Shown one piece after another: positions 24,105 through 32,444 of a stretch of DNA of 64,000 bases; positions within the stretch are counted from its first letter, which is position 1, and each line of letters opens with the position of its first letter. The notes under the pieces are model-generated. The model searched no databases. It worked only from the letters and a program-made list of their open reading frames with translations, and was not told the DNA's origin. The stretch covers positions 462,299-526,298 of the forward strand of contig NZ_LN929896.1 in the NCBI RefSeq assembly GCF_001493375.1, in the 5' to 3' direction. Origin of the DNA: Streptomyces specialis. GTDB lineage: Bacteria; Actinomycetota; Actinomycetes; Streptomycetales; Streptomycetaceae. The translations under genes were made by a program, and so were the position numbers.

Positions 24105-25092
24105 ATTCGCTCCTCACGCTCCGCTCCGGCCTGTTCCGCGCCCGCGACAGGCCCGCCACTCCCATAACGAGCGGAAGTTCCGCAGGCATCGGGAGACGGG
24201 CAAATTCCTCCGGATCGGCGGTCGAGCGGGCTCCCACGGTGCCCGTTTCCGGATCGGGCACCGAGGCGAATGCCTCCGTCCCGTCCAGCTTGCCCCAGTG
24301 CCCGAAGGGCCAGGCGATCACCACGGCCCGGCCGACGACCAGGTCCTCGGGTACCGTACCCTGCCCGGCCTCGTCCAAGTGGTAGCGGGAATCCGAGGAG
24401 TTGGACCGGTGGTCCCCCATGACGAAGAGCCGGCCCTCGGGGACCGTGACGTCGAAGGTCCTCAGTGAGGGCGGATTCCCCGGATATATGTAGTCCTCTT
24501 CGTTCAGCGGCTCGCCGTTGACCGTGACCCGGCCCTCGTCGTCGCAGCAGACCACGCGGTCGCCGCCGATCCCGATGACCCGTTTGATCAGGTCCTGGTC
24601 GTTCTGGGTCGGCAGCAGACCTATCCAGGTGAGCGCGTCCTGGATCTGTTCGATCACGATCGGGGCCTCGTCGTCGGCGGTGTTCTCCCGCTCGGACTGG
24701 AGCCAGCCGCCCGGGTCCTTGAAGACGACGACCTCGCCACGCGCGGGCTCCCAGCCGAACCACGGCGTCAATTTGTCGACGAGCACCCGGTCGTCGATCT
24801 TGATCGTCTGCTCCATCGAACCCGACGGGATGACGAAGGCCTGCACCAGGAAGGTCTTGAGTATCAGGGCTATCAGCAGGGCCGTGCCTATGAGGATCGG
24901 GACCTCGCGGGTCGCCCGCAGCCGCCTGCGGCGCTTGATCCGCTTGGCCGCGCGCCGCCGGGCCGCCCGCCCCTCGCCGGGGCCCCGCAGCGTCGGCCGC
25001 GGCTCGCTCCCGTGCGGCTCCTGTGTCTGCTCCGCCTGGTCCCGCGGCACGCCGTGGCGGCTCGCGGCCCTGGAGCGTCCCCGCTCACCCAT
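23956..25092 (-). CDS. lepB: Type I signal peptidase, second of the cluster (378 aa)
   Basis: A strongly basic N-terminus (RRRAAKRIKRRRRLR) precedes the anchor PILIGTALLIALILKTFLVQ. Catalytic Ser92 is in PSGSMEQ and the Lys in DLIKRVIGIGGD, with GDHRSNSSDSR further on. The catalytic domain ends near VMGVAGL; the remaining 50-60 residues (Arg, Gly, Cys rich) are encoded by DNA that also encodes the start of lepB3, so this tail is probably dispensable. The ATG overlaps the lepB1 stop by eight bases. Corresponds by position to SipX. Confidence 0.87.
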   Translation of the reverse strand: MGERGRSRAASRHGVPRDQAEQTQEPHGSEPRPTLRGPGEGRAARRRAAKRIKRRRRLRATREVPILIGTALLIALILKTFLVQAFVIPSGSMEQTIKIDDRVLVDKLTPWFGWEPARGEVVVFKDPGGWLQSERENTADDEAPIVIEQIQDALTWIGLLPTQNDQDLIKRVIGIGGDRVVCCDDEGRVTVNGEPLNEEDYIYPGNPPSLRTFDVTVPEGRLFVMGDHRSNSSDSRYHLDEAGQGTVPEDLVVGRAVVIAWPFGHWGKLDGTEAFASVPDPETGTVGARSTADPEEFARLPMPAELPLVMGVAGLSRARNRPERSVRSECGGCSGGCAGRLGRSGGASGATGWRRVRRGIPRCADRLRWRRRGRRPGR

Positions 25093-25786
25093 GATCCGAC
25101 CGCACCCAGCCCCACCGGTCCGCCGGCCAGCCGATCATCTCCACGCGGCCGATCACCTTGTCCTCGGGAACGGTGCCGCCGCCCGGAGAGCCCAGATACT
25201 CCCGGGAATCCGCCGAGTCAGCACGGTGATCGCCCATCACCCACAACCGTCCCTCCGGGACTATGACATCAAACCTGACAATCGAAGGAGCGTCCCCCGG
25301 ATACAGATAGGGCTCGTCCAACGGGTCGCCGTTGACCTCGATCCTGCCCTGACTGTCGCAGCAGCGCACGCGGTCCCCACCGATGCCGATCACCCGCTTC
25401 ACGAAATCCGCGCCGGACGGCTGGACGAGGCCGACCACCGCGCCCGCGCTCCGCAGCAGGCCGTCGAGCAGGCCCGGCTCGGCACTCTCGGCGACGAACG
25501 ACCCCTCGCCGTCGAAGACGATGACGTCACCGCGCCGCACCTCCCCACCGAAACGGTACGCCAGCTTGTTCACCAGCACCCGGTCGCCCACCTGGAGGGT
25601 GCCCTCCATCGATCCGCTGGGGATGAGGAACGGCTGCATCACAAAAGAGCTGGTGAACCAGGTGATGATCACCGTGGTCACCAGCGCCGTGGTCCACAGA
25701 CGCACCGAACGCGACCTCCACCACCCGCCCGTGAAAGGGTCGGGGATGGGGTCGCGCTCCGGAGGTGGTGCGTCGGAATCGCTCAC
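25085..25786 (-). CDS. lepB: Type I signal peptidase, first of the cluster (233 aa)
   Basis: First signal peptidase after rplS, positionally SipW. The membrane anchor is RLWTTALVTTVIITWFTSSF, the catalytic Ser59 is in PSGSMEG and the Lys in FVKRVIGIGGD; the GDHRADSADSR box is complete. The GTG start at 25786 gives the family's usual short N-terminus but has no clear ribosome site; it lies 29 bases after rplS, so reading may depend on coupling. Together the four genes give the cell several signal peptidases, fitting the heavy secretion of streptomycetes. Confidence 0.9.
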   Translation of the reverse strand: MSDSDAPPPERDPIPDPFTGGWWRSRSVRLWTTALVTTVIITWFTSSFVMQPFLIPSGSMEGTLQVGDRVLVNKLAYRFGGEVRRGDVIVFDGEGSFVAESAEPGLLDGLLRSAGAVVGLVQPSGADFVKRVIGIGGDRVRCCDSQGRIEVNGDPLDEPYLYPGDAPSIVRFDVIVPEGRLWVMGDHRADSADSREYLGSPGGGTVPEDKVIGRVEMIGWPADRWGWVRSDHG

Positions 25787-25815
25787 GCCGCGATGGTAAC
25801 CGGCGGTCGTACCGC

Positions 25816-26163
25816 TCAGTTGTCGCGCTTCTCCTTGATCTTGGCGGCCTTGCCGCGCAGGTTCCGCAGGTAGTAGAGCTTGGCGCGGCGGACGGCGCCG
25901 CGGGTCACAAGCTCGATGCGCTCCACGACCGGGGTGTGCACCGGGAAGGTGCGCTCCACGCCGACGCCGAAGCTGACCTTGCGGACGGTGAACGTCTCGC
26001 GCACGCCGGAGCCCTGGCGGCGGATGACCACGCCCTTGAACTGCTGCACGCGGGACCGGTTGCCCTCGATGACGCGGACGTGGACGTTGACCGTGTCGCC
26101 GGGGCGGAAGGCCGGGATGTCGTCGCGCAGGGACGCGGAATCGACGCTGTCCAGAAGGTTCAT
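25816..26163 (-). CDS. rplS: Ribosomal protein L19 (115 aa)
   Basis: L19 at the 30S-50S interface. It contains FRPGDTVNVHVRVIEG, RVQQFKGVVIRRQGSGVRETFTVRK and the C-terminal RRAKLYYLRNLRGKAAKIKE. Length is normal. It is separated from trmD by 137 bases with a GC-rich hairpin-forming leader, so it may have its own control, and is followed at once by the signal peptidase cluster. Confidence 0.96.
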   Translation of the reverse strand: MNLLDSVDSASLRDDIPAFRPGDTVNVHVRVIEGNRSRVQQFKGVVIRRQGSGVRETFTVRKVSFGVGVERTFPVHTPVVERIELVTRGAVRRAKLYYLRNLRGKAAKIKEKRDN

Positions 26164-26300
26164 GACCTGCTGCTTTCCTCGCCGATGCCACAGGTCATCG
26201 ACGGAAGTGATCGAACTGACGAAAAGGGAGGCGGCTCGGTCGCCCCGGCGGGCGTCGGTCCCCCTGTGGCGGGGTCGCGCGCCGGGCGAGAGCCAGCGGC

Positions 26301-27110
26301 CTATTCTTCCATGCCGTCCGGCGCGCGCCCAAATCGGCCGTCCGGTCCCGGCCGCCAGCCCAGCTCCGCGAGGGTGGCCCGGTCGTGCCGGTCGAACGCG
26401 GCCGGGTCGCACCGCGCGATCAGGTCCGGCCGGTGCAGGCTGGTCCGCAGCAGCGCCTGGTCCCGGCGCCAGCGCGCGATCCGCCCGTGGTGGCCGCTGA
26501 TCAGCACCTCGGGCACGTCCCGGCCCCGCCACTGGGGCGGCTTGGTGTAGACGGGTCCCTCCAGCAGGTCCGCCATCGGGCCCGGCGCGAACGAGTCGTC
26601 GCGGTGGCTGTCGGCGTTGCCCAGCACGCCCGGCAGCAGCCGGGCGATCGCCTCGACCATCACCAGCACCGGCGCCTCGCCGCCCGCCAGCACGTAGTCG
26701 CCGATGGAGACCTCGCGCACGTCGAGCCGGGCGGCGAACTCGTCCATCACCCGGCGGTCGATCCCCTCGTACCGGGCGGGGGTGAACACCAGCCACGGCC
26801 GCTCCGACAGCTCCCCGGCCAGCCGCTGGGTGAACGGACGGCCGCTGGGCGTGGGCACGACGACGACCGGCTCGCCCTCCCCGGAGGCCAGCACGGCGTC
26901 CAGCGCCTCGCCCCACGGCTCGGGCTTCATCACCATGCCGGGGCCGCCGCCGTACGGGGTGTCGTCGACGGTGTGGTGCCGGTCGCGCGTCCACGCGCGC
27001 AGGTCGTGGATCCGCACGTCGAGCAGACCGGCGGCGCGCGCCTTGCCGACCAGCGAGACGTTCAGCGGCTCCAGGTACTCGGGGAAGATGGTGACGACGT
27101 CCAGCCTCAT
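26301..27110 (-). CDS. trmD: tRNA (guanine37-N1)-methyltransferase (269 aa)
   Basis: Essential SPOUT methyltransferase that prevents +1 frameshifting by m1G37 modification. The SAM-binding deep trefoil knot is seen in EVSIGDYVLAGGEAPVLVMVEA; TPYGGGPGMVM and the VLISGHHGRIARWRR region are also diagnostic. The C-terminal domain is complete. Its ATG overlaps the rimM stop (ATGA), so the two are translationally coupled. Confidence 0.96.
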   Translation of the reverse strand: MRLDVVTIFPEYLEPLNVSLVGKARAAGLLDVRIHDLRAWTRDRHHTVDDTPYGGGPGMVMKPEPWGEALDAVLASGEGEPVVVVPTPSGRPFTQRLAGELSERPWLVFTPARYEGIDRRVMDEFAARLDVREVSIGDYVLAGGEAPVLVMVEAIARLLPGVLGNADSHRDDSFAPGPMADLLEGPVYTKPPQWRGRDVPEVLISGHHGRIARWRRDQALLRTSLHRPDLIARCDPAAFDRHDRATLAELGWRPGPDGRFGRAPDGMEE

Positions 27111-27691
27111 GCGCCGGAGCCCTCGCGGCCGTTCCCCTCGCGGTCGTCGTCGCCCTCGCCGTTCCCCTCGTCGTCGCTCTCGTCGGCGTCGAGCAGGCCC
27201 GGCGGCGGGACGACGACCATCCGGCGGGCGGCCAGGTCGATGTCGGGGACGATCTCCGAGACGAACGGGATCAGCACCTCGCCGCCGGTCTCCCGCTCGA
27301 CGATCAGCAGGTCCTGACCGGGCAGGTGCGCGATCTCGGTCACCGGCCCGACGCGCGCGCCGTCCGCCGTGACCACGTCGAGCCCGACCAACTGGTGGTC
27401 GTAGAACTCCTCCGGGTCGTCCGGCTGGGCCTCGGGGTCCACCTCGGCGAGCAGCAGGGTGTTCCGCAGCGCCTCGGCCGCGGTGCGGTCGGCCACGCCG
27501 GCGAAACGCAGCAGCAGCCGGCCGCTGTGCACGCGCCCGTCGGCGACGGTGAGCGGGCCCACCTCCGGCGGGTCGGTGGCCAGCACCGCGCCGGGCGCCA
27601 GCCGCAGCTCCGGCTCGTCGGTGCGGACCTCGACGGAGACCTCGCCCTTGATGCCATGGGCGCGACCGATGCGCGCGACGACGAGTTGCAC
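27107..27691 (-). CDS. rimM: Ribosome maturation factor RimM with acidic tail (194 aa)
   Basis: 16S processing factor that binds S19. The N-terminal barrel opens QLVVARIGRAHGIKGEVSVEV and the PRC barrel contains EFYDHQLVGLDV and IPFVSEIVPDIDLAARRMVV. The last 25 residues are an acidic/Gly tail (DESDDEGNGEGDDD). The GTG at 27691 is chosen because homologues begin there and GGAAG lies six bases upstream; the frame is open to 27760. A 40-base palindrome lies just upstream. Confidence 0.93.
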   Translation of the reverse strand: MQLVVARIGRAHGIKGEVSVEVRTDEPELRLAPGAVLATDPPEVGPLTVADGRVHSGRLLLRFAGVADRTAAEALRNTLLLAEVDPEAQPDDPEEFYDHQLVGLDVVTADGARVGPVTEIAHLPGQDLLIVERETGGEVLIPFVSEIVPDIDLAARRMVVVPPPGLLDADESDDEGNGEGDDDREGNGREGSGA

Positions 27692-27729
27692 TGTGCTCTT
27701 CCGCTTTCCGTTGCTCTTCATTGCGGACG

Positions 27730-27769
27730 ACGAGGGCCGTGGGCGGCGATCGCCGCCCACGGCCCTCGT
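27730..27769. terminator. Perfect 40-base palindrome between khpA and rimM
   Basis: The 40 bases 27730-27769 equal their own reverse complement (19-base arms around AT). It starts 19 bases after the khpA stop and ends 38 bases before the rimM GTG, in the minus-strand reading direction. As RNA it would make a very stable hairpin, most likely an attenuator or terminator separating rpsP-khpA from rimM-trmD. Confidence 0.8.
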
Positions 27770-27788
27770 TGCGATATCGGCAGCGCCC

Positions 27789-28028
27789 TCAGCGGACCTC
27801 GTCCACGTCGACCAGGTCGACGCGGATGCCCTTGCCGCCGAGCGCGCCCACGACCGTGCGCAGGGAGCGCGCGGTGCGGCCGTTGCGACCGATCACCTTG
27901 CCGAGGTCGTCCGGGTGCACCCGGACTTCGAGGATCCGCCCGCGGCGCAGCGTGCGCGAGGCGACCTGGACCTCTTCGGGGTGATCGACGATGCCCTTCA
28001 CCAGGTGCTCCAGGGCCTCCTCGAGCAT
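27789..28028 (-). CDS. khpA: KH-domain RNA-binding protein KhpA (79 aa)
   Basis: Single type II KH domain with the GxxG RNA-binding loop (GKVIGRNGRTARSLR). In Gram-positive bacteria KhpA pairs with KhpB/EloR and affects cell elongation and sRNA binding; that role here is by analogy. It starts two bases after the rpsP stop, the conserved rpsP-khpA-rimM-trmD order. Full length. Confidence 0.93.
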   Translation of the reverse strand: MLEEALEHLVKGIVDHPEEVQVASRTLRRGRILEVRVHPDDLGKVIGRNGRTARSLRTVVGALGGKGIRVDLVDVDEVR

Positions 28029-28030
28029 CC

Positions 28031-28471
28031 TCAGCCCTCGGTCGACTCGGCCGGGGCCTCGGCGGCCTCGGCGTCGGCCTTCTTCTCGGCCTTCTTCGCC
28101 TTCGGGGTGATGGCCTCGCCCCTCGGCTCGCCACCGGTCTCCTTGGCCGCGGCCTCGAAGATGGCGCGGCGGTCCGGCCTGGGCTCGGCGACCTTCATGG
28201 GCGGCGGGGCGGGCTGGCCCTTGAACTTCTGCCAGTCGCCCGTCACCTTGAGGATCGCGAGAACCGGCTCGGTCGGCTGCGCGCCGACACCGAGCCAGTA
28301 CTGCACGCGGTCCGAGTCGACCTCGATGCGCGACGGGTTCTGCACCGGGTGGTACAGCCCCAGCTCCTCGATGGCGCGGCCGTCCCGGCGGGGGCGGGGG
28401 GCGGCGACGACGATGCGGTAGTGCGGCGACCGGATCTTGCCCAGTCGCTTCAGCTTGATCTTGACTGCCAC
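28031..28471 (-). CDS. rpsP: Ribosomal protein S16 with charged C-terminal tail (146 aa)
   Basis: S16 of the 30S subunit: AVKIKLKRLGKIRSPHYRIVVA at the start and RVQYWLGVGAQPTEPVLAILK further on. Residues from about 95 form an Ala/Lys/Glu-rich extension common in actinobacteria. The GTG at 28471 follows AGGAGA at a rather long spacing (about 11 bases); the frame is open to 28600 but nothing upstream resembles S16. First gene of the rpsP-khpA unit; 151 bases separate it from the SprT-like gene. Confidence 0.94.
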   Translation of the reverse strand: MAVKIKLKRLGKIRSPHYRIVVAAPRPRRDGRAIEELGLYHPVQNPSRIEVDSDRVQYWLGVGAQPTEPVLAILKVTGDWQKFKGQPAPPPMKVAEPRPDRRAIFEAAAKETGGEPRGEAITPKAKKAEKKADAEAAEAPAESTEG

Positions 28472-28622
28472 GGGTGTGGTGTCTCCTGCGTCTTGGCGTG
28501 GTGGGCCATCACGGCGGACCGCGTGGGGTTGCGGTGCCGACCGGCCCGGTGGACGCGTCAGCCGGAGGAGAGAGGGGTCCTGTGCGACTGCCGAGTTCAA
28601 CGGCCTATTCTGCCATAGGCCG

Positions 28623-29222
28623 TCAGGAGGAAGCCGCCACGGTCATGGCCTCGGCGATCTGGAACGGCTTCTTGCACGCGCCGCACATGATGGGCGCCTG
28701 CGCCAGCACCGACGGAACGACCCGCACGTTCCGCCCGCACTCGCAGACCGCCTTCACGCGCACCCCGCCGCCGGACGACCCGTGCCGGGCGGCCGGCCCG
28801 CGGAAGCTCCGCTTGGTGTCGGTCGCGGTGGCCGCCAGGTGCGCCTTGAGGGCGCGCGCCAGCCGCTCGGCCGTCGGCCGGTAGCGCCGCCTGGTCTCCG
28901 CGTTCATCGTGACGAGCGAGAAACCGCTGCTCGGGTGGGGGTCGTCGGCGTGGTCGAGGCCGAGCTCCTCCGCGATCGCGAGGAAACGGCGATTGTGGTA
29001 GCGCCCCGCGCGGGAGGTGTCCCTGACCCCCCGTGCGGCGGCGATACCGTGCACGGCCTCATGCAACAGCCGTTCGAAGGAGAGCTCGGAGCCACAGGCC
29101 GACGAGGACTCTCCGATCAGGGATTCGGGCGCGGCCAGGTCGGGCAACTCCGGGTGGTGCCGTTGGATATCGGCCCACGCGTGTGCCAGCTCGGCGGCGA
29201 GAACTGGTGGTGTCGTGCTCAC
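28623..29222 (-). CDS. SprT-like zinc metallopeptidase-related protein (199 aa)
   Basis: The HExxH zinc motif is HEAVHG (about residues 54-59) in LLHEAVHGIAAARG, followed at the usual distance by RYHNRRF. The C-terminal quarter has a zinc-ribbon pair, CECG and CGAC. This layout resembles SprT/Spartan proteins that act on DNA-protein crosslinks, but the family in Streptomyces is uncharacterised and the assignment is by motif only. The GTG start has only a weak AGGTAG ribosome site. It is a single gene between proS and rpsP. Confidence 0.75.
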   Translation of the reverse strand: MSTTPPVLAAELAHAWADIQRHHPELPDLAAPESLIGESSSACGSELSFERLLHEAVHGIAAARGVRDTSRAGRYHNRRFLAIAEELGLDHADDPHPSSGFSLVTMNAETRRRYRPTAERLARALKAHLAATATDTKRSFRGPAARHGSSGGGVRVKAVCECGRNVRVVPSVLAQAPIMCGACKKPFQIAEAMTVAASS

Positions 29223-29361
29223 GTCTACCTAACGAGCGAGTGCCCCGGGGTGTTCCGATTCCGGGCCAAGTCCACGAATTTGCACTTACCAGTCAGTTCG
29301 CCGCCTATGGGGACGCGGGACCCGGATCGGCGGGGCCGGTCGGGTTCCCGGCCCGTCCGGG

Positions 29362-30777
29362 TCAGTACGCCCGGCCGACGACGGCGAGCGTGCCCGGGGC
29401 GTCGTCGGACTCGGGGACCGAGCCGTCCTCGCCCACCAGACAGCGCACCGTGACCGCGTCCTGCGCCAGCCGCGCCTCGCCCTCCGGGCCGAGGTCGGCC
29501 CACGGGATGCGGGCCCAGCCGCCCGCGGTGGCGGCGGCCACCGCGTCCTCGATCGTCCGCACGTCCGTCGTCCTGGCCTCGCGGCGCTCGCGGGACTGAC
29601 GCAGCAGCAGCGCCTGGTCCTCGTCCAGGACGCCCGGCAGCCGGGCCGGCAGCGCGTCGATGGCGACCGGCTCCTTGCCGCCGGGGATGCGGCGGGCCAG
29701 CATCGCCGTGCCGGCCTCCAGGTCGCGCGGGCCGACCTCGACCCGCACCGGGACGCCCTTCAGCTCCCAGTCCACCGCGCGCCGGCCGAAGGGGGTGTCG
29801 GTGCGGTCGTCGACCTCGGTCCTGATCCCGGCCGCGGTCAGCGCCGCGCCGATCTCGCGGACCTTCGCCAGCACGGCCTCGTCGTCCTTGATGGCCAGCA
29901 CCACGACCTGCGTGGGCGCCAGGCGCGGCGGGACCCGCAGTCCGTTGTCGTCGCCGTGCGACATGATCAGGCCGCCGACCATGCGGGTCGAGGAGCCCCA
30001 CGACGTCTGCCAGACCAGCTCCCGGCTGCCGTCCTTCGACAGGAACCGGGTGTCGAAGGCTCGCGCGAAGTTCTGTCCCAGCTCGTGGCTGGTGCCCATC
30101 TGGAGGGCCTTGCCGTCGCCCATCATCCCTTCGAGCGTGAGGGTGTTGATGGCGCCGGCGAAGCGCTCGGAAGGCGACTTGCGGCCGAGGACGACATCGA
30201 TGGCCAGCACGTTGACCATGAAGTCGGCGTAGATGTCGCGGTGGATCCGGGCGGCGAAGTCCCGCGCCTCCTCGTAGGTGGCGTGCGCGGTGTGGCCCTC
30301 CTGCCAGAGGAACTCGGTGGTGCGCAGGAAGACCCGGGGGCGCATCTCCCAGCGGACTACGTTCGCCCACTGGTTGATCAGCAGGGGCAGGTCGCGGTAG
30401 CTCTGCACCCACTTCGCGAAGGAGGCGTTGATGATCATCTCGGAGGTGGGCCGCACGACGGCGGGCTCCTCCAACTGCTTGCCGCCGCCGTGCGTGACCA
30501 CCGCCAGCTCGGGGGCGAAGCCCTCGACGTGCTCCGCCTCCTTGGCCAGGTAGCTCTGGGGGATGAACAGCGGGAAATACGCGTTGCGGGTGCCCGTCGC
30601 CTTGATCCGGGCGTCCAGCTCCTGCTGCATCCGCTCCCAGAGCCCGTACCCGTACGGTCGGATGACCATCGTGCCGCGGACCGGGCCGTTGTCGGCGAGC
30701 TCGGCCTTGTTGATCACGTCCTGGTACCAGCGCGGGAAGTCCTCCGCCTGGGGGGTGAGTACGGGAGCCTTTGCCAT
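29362..30777 (-). CDS. proS: Prolyl-tRNA synthetase, archaeal/eukaryotic-type (ProRS type 3, 471 aa)
   Basis: Class II synthetase charging tRNA-Pro. The type 3 features are the short length, the absence of the bacterial editing insertion, motif 2 in FLRTTEFLWQEGHTAHATYEEA, the GTSHELGQNFARAFD strand and the class II motif 3 region, plus the C-terminal end GRAY typical of this type. Most streptomycetes also carry a bacterial-type ProRS elsewhere (near nusA-infB in S. coelicolor), so this may be a second enzyme. It stands alone between ffh and the SprT-like gene, with gaps of 43 and 139 bases. Confidence 0.92.
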   Translation of the reverse strand: MAKAPVLTPQAEDFPRWYQDVINKAELADNGPVRGTMVIRPYGYGLWERMQQELDARIKATGTRNAYFPLFIPQSYLAKEAEHVEGFAPELAVVTHGGGKQLEEPAVVRPTSEMIINASFAKWVQSYRDLPLLINQWANVVRWEMRPRVFLRTTEFLWQEGHTAHATYEEARDFAARIHRDIYADFMVNVLAIDVVLGRKSPSERFAGAINTLTLEGMMGDGKALQMGTSHELGQNFARAFDTRFLSKDGSRELVWQTSWGSSTRMVGGLIMSHGDDNGLRVPPRLAPTQVVVLAIKDDEAVLAKVREIGAALTAAGIRTEVDDRTDTPFGRRAVDWELKGVPVRVEVGPRDLEAGTAMLARRIPGGKEPVAIDALPARLPGVLDEDQALLLRQSRERREARTTDVRTIEDAVAAATAGGWARIPWADLGPEGEARLAQDAVTVRCLVGEDGSVPESDDAPGTLAVVGRAY

Positions 30778-30820
30778 GCCGCGAATGGTACGGGGAAGGC
30801 GCCCCCGAGCGTGAATCGGA

Positions 30821-32350
<1,530 letters not shown>

Positions 32351-32444
32351 GGCGCTGGCGGATCCTTAACCTCGGCGGGTGGGTCGGCGGTGCCCTCCAG
32401 CGTATCCGCCCCGTGCGGGTGCGGTCAGCCCGCGGTCGCGCGGC

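Noticed and set aside
30250..30345. Loss of a motif 2 arginine in ProRS (RTTEF)
   Set aside because: Bacterial type 3 ProRS sequences commonly have RTS/TEFLWQEGHTAH as I recall, so this is not a defect.
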